Assembly: GCF_002777825.1 (NCBI RefSeq)
Contig: NZ_MEIR01000081.1
Coordinates: forward strand, 1-64,000
Direction: 5' to 3'
Origin: Snodgrassella alvi
GTDB lineage: Bacteria > Pseudomonadota > Gammaproteobacteria > Burkholderiales > Neisseriaceae
DNA length: 64,000 nucleotides
Part shown: positions 19,709 through 28,483 of the stretch, piece by piece
Numbering within the stretch: the stretch's first letter is position 1
Layout: each line of letters begins with the position of its first letter
Notes under the pieces: generated by a model
Database searches by the model: none
What the model was told of the DNA's origin: nothing
Seen by the model: the letters and a program-made list of their open reading frames with translations, nothing else
Made by a program: the position numbers and the translations under genes

Positions 19709-20025
19709 TCCAATATTATTTTAATTTAATGACATTGTTATTGAGAATGCCTGCTGAGCATGTTTATTTTTAATTTTGGCTGGTTTGTGTGAATAAACGG
19801 CAGTGAGTATTGCTGCTTGTGAATAATATTGTTTTTTACTCTATTTAGAGTAAATTTAATTGACGCTATCGTCTTTGTCACGTATAAACGCTATCTTGCT
19901 GAAATGTTGCTGTCTTTTTGCTATTTTTACGCTATAGAGATGAAGGCAGTAAAATTGTATTTTCAGTATTGGGTGAACTTAATGCGATGCATTAAGTTTC
20001 TGATTATTTAACCGGGAATAAAACA
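19709..20025. other. Gap holding the mgtA promoter and start of its leader
   Basis: No gene is supported. It contains a strong promoter at 19860-19888 and the first part of the roughly 250-base mgtA leader. Confidence 0.5.
19860..19888 (+). promoter_or_regulatory. Strong sigma-70 promoter for mgtA leader
   Basis: TTGACG (19860-19865), a 17-base spacer and TATAAA (19883-19888). Transcription would begin near 19895, giving a 5' leader of about 250 bases before mgtA, similar to the long Mg-sensing leaders of enterobacterial mgtA. Confidence 0.7.
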
Positions 20026-20088
20026 ATGGAAGAAGATTCGAGTCGACCGTTTATTTTATTGATACTACAACTGCAACTAGGCCGTTGA
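20026..20088 (+). CDS. Putative 20-residue mgtA leader peptide (MgtL-like)
   Basis: A short ORF, ATG to TGA, inside the mgtA leader. The peptide begins Met-Glu-Glu-Asp-Ser-Ser-Arg-Pro and ends LQLQLGR. A GGGAA element lies 7 bases before the ATG. Enterobacterial mgtA is controlled by the leader peptide MgtL, whose acidic/proline start (Met-Glu-Pro-Asp-Pro) destabilises translating ribosomes when Mg2+ is low (family knowledge). The acidic start and position here suggest an analogous device, but sequence similarity is limited to that general character, so this is an inference. Confidence 0.4.
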   Translation: MEEDSSRPFILLILQLQLGR

Positions 20089-20111
20089 TGTTTCCGGGTT
20101 AACAGTATCTG

Positions 20112-20135
20112 CCGACCGGGAAATATCATGGTCGG
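20112..20135 (+). promoter_or_regulatory. Hairpin in the mgtA leader near the start codon
   Basis: CCGACC (20112-20117) pairs with GGTCGG (20130-20135), enclosing the GGGAAA element and the upstream ATG at 20128 and ending just before the GAGG site of the ATG at 20149. Pairing could hide or expose the mgtA translation start depending on leader translation. Confidence 0.45.
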
Positions 20136-20148
20136 TGAGGTACTGTTT

Positions 20149-22842
20149 ATGAAAAAATTAAAAAAAACTATTTCTCAACCAGTAGTAATTAAGGCTGTGC
20201 TGGAATCACGCAATAGTCTTGATGGTACACTGTCCAATTTACAGACTAGTCTGAGTGGTCTGACTGAACATGATGTTAAAGAACGGCTGGCCAGTTTTGG
20301 CAGCAATGATGTGGTGCACGATAAAGCACCTTCTGCGTGGCTGCAATTATTGCTGGCGTTTAAAAATCCCTTTATTTTTGTCTTGCTGGCACTGGCCTGC
20401 GTAAGTGTTTTTACCGATTATCTGATTCCTTTGCACAATGGTGAGGAAACCAGTGTGAGTGGAATTGTTATTATTCTGGTAATGGTTCTGCTCAGTGGTT
20501 TACTCAGTTTCTGGCAGGAATATCGTTCTAATAAGGCTGCTCAGGCGCTAAAATCAATGATCAGCACCACTGCTACAGTGTTGCGCCGCAGCCATCATGA
20601 TATCAGTGCCAAACAGCTTGAAGTGCCAATTAAGGAAGTGGTACCGGGCGATATTATTTTACTGTCTGCCGGGGATATGGTTCCGGCCGATGTGCGCCTG
20701 ATTGAATCACGCGATTTGTTTATTAGTCAGGCGGTACTGACTGGTGAATCCATTCCAGTAGAAAAATCAGATACTGTTGATATGAATGGAATTGTTGCTG
20801 CCGAACAGCAGCAGCCGTTATCAGCCAATCCTCTGGATGCAGAAAATATCTGCTTTATGGGTACCAATATTGTAAGCGGTACGGCTAAAGCGGTGGTGGT
20901 GGCTACTGGCAGCGATACTTATTTTGGCTCGCTGGCAAAATCGATTGTGGGTACACGTAGCCAGACTGCTTTTGACCGTGGTGTGAACAGTGTGAGCCAT
21001 CTGCTGATTCGCTTTATGCTGGTGTTGGTGCCGGTGGTGTTGCTAATCAATGGTTTTACTAAGGGTGATTGGGGTGATGCAGCTCTGTTTGCTTTGGCTG
21101 TGGCTGTAGGACTGACACCGGAAATGCTGCCAATGATTGTAAGTGCCAATCTGGCTAAGGGTGCTATGGCAATGGCGCGACGTAAGGTGGTGGTGAAACG
21201 TCTGAGTGCTATCCAGAATTTTGGTTCGATGGATGTGTTGTGTACCGATAAAACTGGTACTTTAACGCAGGATAAAATTATTCTCGAACATTACACTGAT
21301 ATCAATGGCCATAATGATAGCGAAGTTTTGCAGTTGGCATGGTTAAACAGTTCTTACCAGAGCGGTATGAAGAATCTGATGGACAAGGCGATTGTACGCT
21401 TTGCTCAGGAACCGGAAAATAGTGCTGTTATTAATGATGGTGGCTATCGTAAGATAGATGAATTGCCGTTTGATTTTGTCCGCCGGCGTTTATCCGTGGT
21501 GTTGCAGGATGAGGATCAGTGCCATGTGCTGATTTGCAAAGGTGCTGTGGAAGAAATGTTGTCAATTTCCAGCTATGTGTATGAACAGGGGCAATATCTG
21601 CCACTGGATGCTGCACGGCGTGAGCAATTGCTGGCGTTGGCTGAAAGTTATAATAAGGAAGGTTTCCGCGTACTGGCTATTGGTAAAAAGTATATTAGTC
21701 CAAATGCACAAAAATCACAGTATGCGGTGGCTGATGAAACTGAATTAACTTTATTTGGTTTTCTGACTTTTCTTGATCCGCCAAAAGACAGTGCAGCCCA
21801 AGCCATTGCAGCCTTGAGTGAAAATGGTGTGGCAGTGAAGGTGTTGACCGGTGACAATGCTATTGTGACACGCAAAATCTGCCATGAGGTAGGTATTGAA
21901 GCTGGCCAGCCTTTGCTGGGTAATGATATCGAGGGACTGAGTGATGAAACACTGAAGCCTTTGTTGGAGCAACATACTGTTTTTGCTAAGTTAACACCGT
22001 TGCAGAAATCACGCATTATTCGTCTGTTACAGGAGAATGGGCATACTGTTGGTTTTCTGGGTGATGGTATTAATGATGCGCCGGCATTGCGTGATGCTGA
22101 TGTTGGTATCTCTGTGGATACGGCCACTGATATTGCGAAAGAATCTGCCGATATTATTCTGTTGGAAAAAAGCTTGATGGTGCTTGAAGAGGGGGTAATT
22201 AAAGGGCGCGAGACTTTTGGTAATATTATTAAATACCTGAATATGACTGCCAGTTCTAATTTTGGCAATGTATTTTCAGTATTGTTTGCCAGTGCGTTTT
22301 TACCATTTTTGCCTATGTTGGCGATTCAGTTGCTGATCCAGAATCTGCTGTATGATTTTTCCCAGCTATCACTGCCATGGGACAAGATGGATGAGGAGTT
22401 TTTGCGTAAACCACGCAAATGGGATGTTTCCAATATCAGCCGCTTTATGTTGTTTATTGGCCCGATTTCCTCTATCTTTGATATCAGTACCTTTGCGCTG
22501 ATGTGGTTTGTATTTCATGCTAATGCGCCAGAAGTGCAAAATCTGTTTCACTCCGGCTGGTTTGTGGAAGGGTTGCTGTCACAAACATTGGTGGTACATA
22601 TGTTGCGTACGCGCAAAATTCCGTTTGTACAAAGTACAGCAGCTTTGCCGGTATTGTTGATGACTGGGTTAATTATGGCTATCGGAATTTATATTCCGTT
22701 TTCTCCGATTAGCAGTTGGATTGGCTTGACTACGCTACCATGGCAATATTTCCCGTGGTTGGTACTCACTCTGGGCTGTTACTGTGTGGTGACTCAGATA
22801 GTTAAACGCTGGTACATTCGCCGCTTCGGACAATGGTTTTAG
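20149..22842 (+). CDS. mgtA: Magnesium-translocating P-type ATPase MgtA
   Basis: An 897-residue P3-type ATPase importing Mg2+ across the inner membrane. It has an N-terminal cation-ATPase domain, TGES (actuator), catalytic Asp367 in CTDKTGTLT, and the KGAVEEM, LTGDN and GDGINDAPAL motifs. It ends with the MgtA-type C-terminal membrane block (NFGNVFSVLFASAFLPFLPM). The ATG at 20149 has GAGG eight bases upstream; another in-frame ATG at 20128 is possible behind GGGAA. The long leader with a small ORF and hairpin suggests regulation by Mg2+ at elongation level. A strong bidirectional terminator follows. Confidence 0.92.
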   Translation: MKKLKKTISQPVVIKAVLESRNSLDGTLSNLQTSLSGLTEHDVKERLASFGSNDVVHDKAPSAWLQLLLAFKNPFIFVLLALACVSVFTDYLIPLHNGEETSVSGIVIILVMVLLSGLLSFWQEYRSNKAAQALKSMISTTATVLRRSHHDISAKQLEVPIKEVVPGDIILLSAGDMVPADVRLIESRDLFISQAVLTGESIPVEKSDTVDMNGIVAAEQQQPLSANPLDAENICFMGTNIVSGTAKAVVVATGSDTYFGSLAKSIVGTRSQTAFDRGVNSVSHLLIRFMLVLVPVVLLINGFTKGDWGDAALFALAVAVGLTPEMLPMIVSANLAKGAMAMARRKVVVKRLSAIQNFGSMDVLCTDKTGTLTQDKIILEHYTDINGHNDSEVLQLAWLNSSYQSGMKNLMDKAIVRFAQEPENSAVINDGGYRKIDELPFDFVRRRLSVVLQDEDQCHVLICKGAVEEMLSISSYVYEQGQYLPLDAARREQLLALAESYNKEGFRVLAIGKKYISPNAQKSQYAVADETELTLFGFLTFLDPPKDSAAQAIAALSENGVAVKVLTGDNAIVTRKICHEVGIEAGQPLLGNDIEGLSDETLKPLLEQHTVFAKLTPLQKSRIIRLLQENGHTVGFLGDGINDAPALRDADVGISVDTATDIAKESADIILLEKSLMVLEEGVIKGRETFGNIIKYLNMTASSNFGNVFSVLFASAFLPFLPMLAIQLLIQNLLYDFSQLSLPWDKMDEEFLRKPRKWDVSNISRFMLFIGPISSIFDISTFALMWFVFHANAPEVQNLFHSGWFVEGLLSQTLVVHMLRTRKIPFVQSTAALPVLLMTGLIMAIGIYIPFSPISSWIGLTTLPWQYFPWLVLTLGCYCVVTQIVKRWYIRRFGQWF

Positions 22843-22854
22843 GCATTAAATAGT

Positions 22855-22887
22855 AAAAAAGAGCGAGTTGGCTACTCGCTCTTTTTT
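22855..22887. terminator. Bidirectional terminator after mgtA
   Basis: A perfect 8-bp GC-rich stem (GAGCGAGT/ACTCGCTC) with a 5-base loop, flanked by A6 before and T6 after, so it can act on both strands. Confidence 0.9.
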
Positions 22888-23019
22888 GTGGCCATTTATC
22901 AGGGCAAATATGAGGCAGATTGTGATGCGTTTAATTTGGTGATATTCTGCCAATTTGTTTAATATGTACTGATTTTATATATATTTATATTTTTTATCAG
23001 TAAAGCGATAGAGATAAAA

Positions 23020-23271
23020 ATGGCATTTAATGCAACTGAAAAAGCAGCTTTGCTAACGGTAAAAGGGATTGGGGAAAAAGTCATTCTGCGTTTGGAGCAA
23101 ATGGGTATTGATTCATTGGCAAAACTGGCACAGGCAAATCCGCAGGATATCACTGAGCAGGCAGCCAGTTTAGTTGGCAGCAATTGCTGGAAAAATAGCC
23201 CTCAAGCCAAGGCTGCCATCAGTATGGCGGTTGATTTTGCACAAAAATCGGTATTAAAAGCTGATGAATAA
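23020..23271 (+). CDS. Small helix-hairpin-helix protein
   Basis: An 83-residue protein with a helix-hairpin-helix signature (LLTVKGIGEKVILRLEQMGI) followed by SLAKLAQANPQDI, the pattern seen in DUF4332-like and other pathogenicity-locus-type HhH modules that bind DNA non-specifically or mediate protein contacts. It is monocistronic between the mgtA terminator and maeB. The exact function is unknown. Confidence 0.65.
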   Translation: MAFNATEKAALLTVKGIGEKVILRLEQMGIDSLAKLAQANPQDITEQAASLVGSNCWKNSPQAKAAISMAVDFAQKSVLKADE

Positions 23272-23576
23272 ATTAAAATAAATGATTTTGGTTAATTCTG
23301 GCTAATTTGATGGCAAAAACAGGAATATGCAGTTTTAGAATTGCGAAATAATTATCTCTCTGGATGTTGGTGAGCTGGGGTGAGTTATGTATTTACAAGT
23401 AATGGCGATTGATTATACTGATAATAAAGCGGTGCATGATTTTGTTAAATAACGCTATAATGTGAATAACCTTTATCTTGGCCATGTTTAATAAATTGCT
23501 CAGATAAAAATAACTTTTAGCGCGCTCTTTCAAGAACAGCTTATTGGTGTTGAAAAACCTAAGACTGAGAACAGAT
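23272..23576. other. 305-bp gap upstream of maeB
   Basis: No gene is supported. A perfect -10 hexamer TATAAT sits at 23456-23461 but without a good -35, so it may be the maeB promoter dependent on an activator. Confidence 0.35.
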
Positions 23577-25847
23577 ATGGATGAATTAATCAAAGAAGCA
23601 GCATTACATTTTCACGAAGAACCCCGTCCCGGTAAAATACAGATTACGCCAACTAAGCCGCTGGCTACTCAATATGATTTGTCACTGGCTTATTCACCGG
23701 GTGTAGCTGCACCATGTATGGAAATTCACCGTGATCCTCTGAATGCATATAGATACACCGCACGCGGCAATCTGGTTGCTGTTATTTCAAACGGTACGGC
23801 GGTACTGGGGCTGGGCAATATTGGTGCACTGGCCGGTAAGCCGGTAATGGAAGGCAAAGGGGTACTGTTCAAAAAATTTGGCGGTATTGATGTATTCGAT
23901 ATTGAGATTAATGAAACTGATCCAGATAAGTTAGTAGATATTATTGCTTCACTGGAACCGACATTTGGCGGTATTAATCTTGAGGACATTAAAGCACCTG
24001 AATGTTTCTATATTGAGAAAAAGCTGCGCGAGCGCTGCAATATTCCAGTATTCCACGATGACCAACATGGCACGGCAATTATTACAGCCGCCGCAGTTAA
24101 AAATGGTCTTGAAGTGGTTGGTAAAGATATTAGTCAGGTTAAGCTGGTATGTTCTGGCGCAGGTGCAGCGGCTATTGCCTGTCTGGAGCTACTGGTTGCG
24201 CTGGGCATGAAACGTGAAAATATCACTGTGTGCGATTCTAAAGGTGTGATTTATCAGAATCGTGAAGAAAACATGGTGGAATCGAAAAAACTGTTTGCCA
24301 TTGCGGATAATGGTCAGCGTCAGCTTGCTGATGCTGTTCATGGTAAAGATATTTTCCTGGGCTTATCTGGTCCGAATGTATTGAGTGTAGATATGCTCAA
24401 AACCATGGCTAAAGACCCGATTATTCTGGCCATGGCTAATCCGACTCCTGAAATCTGGCCGCCGGAAGCCAAGGCAGCCCGACCAGATGCTGTAATCGGT
24501 ACAGGCCGTTCTGATTTCCCGAATCAGGTAAACAATGTATTGTGCTTCCCATTTATTTTCCGTGGTGCGCTGGATGTAGGTGCAACCACCATTAATGAAC
24601 AGATGAAGCTGGCCTGTGTGCATGCGATTGCAGAACTGGCTAAAGCCGAACTGAGCGATGAAGTATCTGCTGCTTATGGTAATGCCGAGCTGTCTTTTGG
24701 ACGTGAATACCTGATTCCGAAGCCATTTGATCCTCGTCTGATTGCTGTGGTGGCGCCTGCTGTAGCTAAAGCGGCTATGGATTCTGGTGTGGCTACCCGT
24801 CCGATTGACGACATGGATGCTTATGTAGAAAAACTGAGTCAGTTTGTCTATAAATCTAGCCTGTTTATGAAACCGGTTTTTTCTCAGGCTAAGAAAGAGC
24901 TTAAACGTGTGGTGTTATGTGAAGGTGAAGATGAGCGTGTTCTGCATGCTACCCAGCACATTGTTAACCACAAACTGGCTTTCCCGATTCTTATTGGCCG
25001 GCCGGCAGTAATTGAAGCACGTTCAAAAGCTCTGGGTCTGACTATTCAGCCCGGCAAAGATTTTGAAGTGGTTAATAATCAGGATGATCCGCGTTACCGT
25101 GAATACTGGCAGGCTTATTATCAGTTGCGTAAACGCCATGGTGTTACCGAGGAAATGGCACGCCGCCGCATGATTAGCAGCTCTACTTTGATTGGCGCTA
25201 TGATGGTACGCATGGGCAGTGCTGATGCTTTGTTGTGTGGTACAGTAGGCCGTTTCCATGATCATTTCAATGTTCTAGAAGAAGTTATCGGCTACAATAA
25301 TCCTGAGAAGAATGCCTGTGCAATGAATGCATTGATTATGACGTCAGGTAATATGTTCATTGCTGATACTTATGTTAATCCAGAACCTACTGCCGAGCAG
25401 GTTGCTGCCAACACGCTGATGTGTGTTAAGGAAATGAAACGCTTCGGTATTGAACCTAAAGTGGCCTTGCTGTCCAATTCCAACTTTGGCTCACTGAATC
25501 AGCTAAGCAGCAGTAAGATGCAGGAAGCACTGGCTTTGATTAAAGAGGCTGATCCTGAGCTAAATGTTGATGGTGAAATGCAGGGTGATCTGGCTCTGGA
25601 CGAAAAACTGCGTCAGAAACTGATGCCAGATTGCGAGCTCAAGGGTGCAGCTAATCTGTTGGTAATGCCAAATGTTGAGGCTGCCAATATTAGTTACAAT
25701 CTGTTGCGTACTTCATCTAATGGCGTCACTATTGGCCCGATTCTGATGGGTATGAATGAATCTGTACACATTGTTACGCCAATGGCTTCTGTACGCCGTA
25801 TTGTCAATATGGTAGCTTTGGCAGCAGTGGATGCACAGCGTAAATAA
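23577..25847 (+). CDS. maeB: NADP-dependent malic enzyme MaeB
   Basis: A 756-residue (E. coli 759) oxidative decarboxylase turning malate into pyruvate and CO2. It has the malic enzyme N-terminal domain ([12 protein letters not shown]), the metal-binding EDIKAPECF, a Rossmann NADP site ([16 protein letters not shown]), and from about residue 430 a phosphotransacetylase-like C-terminal domain that in E. coli MaeB is regulatory. The start is the ATG behind a GAGAAC element; an in-frame TTG 33 bases upstream is less likely. It ends in a strong terminator. Confidence 0.93.
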   Translation: MDELIKEAALHFHEEPRPGKIQITPTKPLATQYDLSLAYSPGVAAPCMEIHRDPLNAYRYTARGNLVAVISNGTAVLGLGNIGALAGKPVMEGKGVLFKKFGGIDVFDIEINETDPDKLVDIIASLEPTFGGINLEDIKAPECFYIEKKLRERCNIPVFHDDQHGTAIITAAAVKNGLEVVGKDISQVKLVCSGAGAAAIACLELLVALGMKRENITVCDSKGVIYQNREENMVESKKLFAIADNGQRQLADAVHGKDIFLGLSGPNVLSVDMLKTMAKDPIILAMANPTPEIWPPEAKAARPDAVIGTGRSDFPNQVNNVLCFPFIFRGALDVGATTINEQMKLACVHAIAELAKAELSDEVSAAYGNAELSFGREYLIPKPFDPRLIAVVAPAVAKAAMDSGVATRPIDDMDAYVEKLSQFVYKSSLFMKPVFSQAKKELKRVVLCEGEDERVLHATQHIVNHKLAFPILIGRPAVIEARSKALGLTIQPGKDFEVVNNQDDPRYREYWQAYYQLRKRHGVTEEMARRRMISSSTLIGAMMVRMGSADALLCGTVGRFHDHFNVLEEVIGYNNPEKNACAMNALIMTSGNMFIADTYVNPEPTAEQVAANTLMCVKEMKRFGIEPKVALLSNSNFGSLNQLSSSKMQEALALIKEADPELNVDGEMQGDLALDEKLRQKLMPDCELKGAANLLVMPNVEAANISYNLLRTSSNGVTIGPILMGMNESVHIVTPMASVRRIVNMVALAAVDAQRK

Positions 25848-25872
25848 TCGCTGAATTTGTTGTAAAATCAAG

Positions 25873-25907
25873 CAGGCTGTCTGTATTTTTTCAGACAGCC
25901 TGTTTTT
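25873..25907. terminator. Terminator after maeB carrying a DUS-like inverted pair
   Basis: A perfect 11-bp stem CAGGCTGTCTG/CAGACAGCCTG with a T-rich 8-base loop and a T5 tail. The - strand reads AGGCTGTCTGAA, one base from the Neisseriaceae DNA-uptake dialects AGGCCGTCTGAA and AGGCTGCCTGAA, which are also often paired as terminators. Confidence 0.85.
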
Positions 25908-25929
25908 GTATCAATTAGGGAGATACACT

Positions 25930-26433
25930 ATGGCTAATGTGCCACCCCAGACAGCGCCTAATTATATTACTCCTGCTGGTCATCAGGCTTTGCAGGATGA
26001 ACTATATCATCTGGTTCATAAGGAGCGTCCGGAAATAGTGAATGTAGTGAACTGGGCTGCTGGTAATGGCGACCGCAGTGAAAATGGTGATTATCTGTAT
26101 GGTAAGCGCAGGTTGCGTGAAATCGACCGCCGGATTCGTTTTTTAACCAAACGGTTGGAAGCTGCACAGGTGATTGACCCAGAGACACGCGAAGCCAGTG
26201 ATCAGGTGTTTTTTGGTGCGACAGTAACTATTTTGCGTGGAAACGGACAGGAGCAGATTGTGCGTATTGTGGGTACAGATGAAATTGATACTGCTCGGAA
26301 TAAAATTTCATGGGTTTCACCGTTGGCACGCACTTTGCTGAAAGCATATGAGGGCGATGAAGTACGTTTACATGGTCCTGATGGTGTGGAAAATATTGAA
26401 ATACTGGCAGTAGAGTATGTTTGCATTGATTAA
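25930..26433 (+). CDS. greB: Transcription elongation factor GreB
   Basis: A 167-residue Gre factor that stimulates RNA polymerase cleavage of backtracked transcripts. The N-terminal coiled coil has the acidic tip residues in GNGDRSENGDYLYGKRRLREIDRRI, and the C-terminal FKBP-like domain has the conserved SWVSPLARTLL. GreB rather than GreA is indicated by YGKRRLREID. The start ATG follows AGGGAG; an upstream in-frame TTG lacks a site. Confidence 0.92.
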   Translation: MANVPPQTAPNYITPAGHQALQDELYHLVHKERPEIVNVVNWAAGNGDRSENGDYLYGKRRLREIDRRIRFLTKRLEAAQVIDPETREASDQVFFGATVTILRGNGQEQIVRIVGTDEIDTARNKISWVSPLARTLLKAYEGDEVRLHGPDGVENIEILAVEYVCID

Positions 26434-26652
26434 TCTGCTCTTAATCATGCATAATGTTAAATCTAGTTAGTAATTTTGCTTTTATATAGCATTTATAGTC
26501 TGAGCTATTGCGGTAAAGCGTGTATGTTTTCAGATAATGTTGGTATTAAGCAATGATGGTGTAAGTATTGCAGGGTTTATTATTAATTGTTACCGCAGTA
26601 TGTTCATGCTTGATGATGCTGCCGGATTTTTTTCTTACAACTGCGTTAAAAC

Positions 26653-27564
26653 ATGAATCCAAAACTTGAACCGATTTTCAAACAGCTCAATGCTCTGATT
26701 CTGGGTAAGCAACAATTATTGATACAGATTGTTACCTGTGTACTGGCACGCGGGCATATTTTGCTTGAAGATGTGCCGGGTGTTGGCAAAACTACACTGG
26801 CTCACGCACTGGCTGCCGTATTGGGATTAAATTATCAGCGCGTACAGTTTACTAACGATATGCTGCCTGCTGATTTGCTTGGTGTAAGTGTTTTTCAGCC
26901 GAAAACCAGTGAATTTATTTTTCATCCGGGGCCAGTTTTTAATTCTTTTTTACTTGCAGATGAAATTAATCGTGCTTCGCCCAAGCTGCAATCGGCTTTA
27001 CTGGAAGCGATGGAAGAAGGACAGGTGTCTGTAGATGGTAAAACCTATGCACTGCCAAAGCCATTTCTGGTAGTTGCTACCCAGAATCCAACTGAACAAC
27101 TGGGTACATATCCTTTGCCTGAATCGCAGTTGGATCGCTTTATGATGTGTCTGAGCATTGGCTATCCGGCAGAAAAAGAAGAAAAGCAGCTCTATCTTTC
27201 AGGCGGGCGTCGTCAGTTTGTACCGCGTCTTAAAGCTGTCTGCAATGGGGAAATATTGCAGCAGTGGCAAGCGGAAGTAGCTAAAGTTAATTTATCTGCG
27301 GCAGCGGCAGATTATGTTTACCGTCTGGTAGCGGCTACGCGTACACCAGGTACGTTTGCTATTGGCCTGAGCCCGCGTGCCGGACTGGCTGTCGTACAGG
27401 CAGCCAAAGCTTATGCCTGGGTGCATGGGCGGGCACATGTGGTGCCGGAAGATGTGAAGGCAGTATGGGTAGCAGTGGCTGCGCATCGTCTGCAACCTTT
27501 ACAAAGCCAATCCACAAGCAGTACGCTGCTCACTGGGATGCTGGATTATGTTGCAGTGGTCTGA
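26653..27564 (+). CDS. MoxR-family AAA+ ATPase
   Basis: A 303-residue MoxR ATPase: Walker A DVPGVGKTT (residues 40-48), the substrate loop FTNDMLPADLLGV, Walker B LADEINRASPKLQSALLEAMEE, then QNPTEQLGTYPLPESQLDRF and a C-terminal lid domain. It overlaps the next gene (DUF58) by 17 bp; MoxR-DUF58-transglutaminase is a common operon in which MoxR is a chaperone-like activator of membrane or secreted partners. Confidence 0.9.
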   Translation: MNPKLEPIFKQLNALILGKQQLLIQIVTCVLARGHILLEDVPGVGKTTLAHALAAVLGLNYQRVQFTNDMLPADLLGVSVFQPKTSEFIFHPGPVFNSFLLADEINRASPKLQSALLEAMEEGQVSVDGKTYALPKPFLVVATQNPTEQLGTYPLPESQLDRFMMCLSIGYPAEKEEKQLYLSGGRRQFVPRLKAVCNGEILQQWQAEVAKVNLSAAAADYVYRLVAATRTPGTFAIGLSPRAGLAVVQAAKAYAWVHGRAHVVPEDVKAVWVAVAAHRLQPLQSQSTSSTLLTGMLDYVAVV

Positions 27565-28483
27565 GGTACCGGCACCTACGCTTATTGATGGGCATACTGC
27601 ATTGCGTGCCCGTAATGTACGCATTAATCTGACACGCATGGGCTGGGGATTGGCTATCGCTTGTATTCTATTGTGGATTATGGCGGTTAATTATCAGGTA
27701 AATGTGGCCTATGCACTGGTATTCTGGTTACTGGGCATATTGCTGTTTGGTGCACTTGCTGGTATACGTCAGCTTACTGGGCTGGTACTGACTATTGTGC
27801 CGCAGCAGGAATACTTTGCTGGTAAAGATTGTGTGTTGACTTTACGTGCCTGTGATAGCTGTAAACGCACGCGCTGGTTGTGGCTGCAAACAGCACAGGA
27901 GATAACCGGTACCGCCAGTGACTGGCAGTTATGGACGATTACACCCGAAAATACAGATTTTGTCTGGACATTACCACCACAGCGGCGTGGGATTCTGCCC
28001 ACGCTGATGCTGGCTGGTGCCAGTATGGCTCCGTTTGGGTTGCTGATGATTAAAACACATTGGGAATTTACTGATGAGATTGTGATTTTTCCCGAACCTG
28101 TTGAGCACAATATCCCTACTGCAAGAACCAGTGGCGATGAGCAGAGTACACAAATCAGTTTGAGCGGTCAGGATCCGGCGTATCTGCTGCCACATCAGAA
28201 TACCACTTCACCGCGACAGATTGCATGGAAGCATTATGCCAAAACAGGTGATTTACTGGATAAGTATTTTGAGCAGGGTGGTACGCAGGTACAACCACTG
28301 CTGATTTCCTATCGTGATTATCCGCAAGGTACCAGTCTGGAAAAGATGGCCAGTATGATGTGTTACCGCGTTCTGGCAGCAGATGCCAGTGGGGAAAAGT
28401 ATATACTGGAATTACCGCGGCAGCGCTATGAGGCAGCTACTGCTCAGCGGACACAATGTCTGAATGCTTTGGGTAGATGGTGA
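27548..28483 (+). CDS. DUF58 family membrane protein
   Basis: A 311-residue protein with two adjacent transmembrane helices (about residues 33-75), a beta-rich region, and the DUF58 core (YLLPHQNTTSPRQIAWKHYAKTGDLLDKYFE), here a divergent version of the usual R-x-I-x-W-x-x-x-A-R motif. It starts inside the end of moxR and its stop overlaps the transglutaminase start, so the three are translationally coupled. Its role is presumably a scaffold for the MoxR/transglutaminase system at the inner membrane. Confidence 0.85.
   Translation: MLQWSEVPAPTLIDGHTALRARNVRINLTRMGWGLAIACILLWIMAVNYQVNVAYALVFWLLGILLFGALAGIRQLTGLVLTIVPQQEYFAGKDCVLTLRACDSCKRTRWLWLQTAQEITGTASDWQLWTITPENTDFVWTLPPQRRGILPTLMLAGASMAPFGLLMIKTHWEFTDEIVIFPEPVEHNIPTARTSGDEQSTQISLSGQDPAYLLPHQNTTSPRQIAWKHYAKTGDLLDKYFEQGGTQVQPLLISYRDYPQGTSLEKMASMMCYRVLAADASGEKYILELPRQRYEAATAQRTQCLNALGRW

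Noticed and set aside
19829-20011. 60-codon + strand frame before mgtA
   Set aside because: It begins with TTG without a ribosome-binding site and its hydrophobic product looks like chance translation of AT-rich leader DNA.
21648-22268. 206-codon - strand frame inside mgtA
   Set aside because: Complementary shadow of the ATPase coding sequence.
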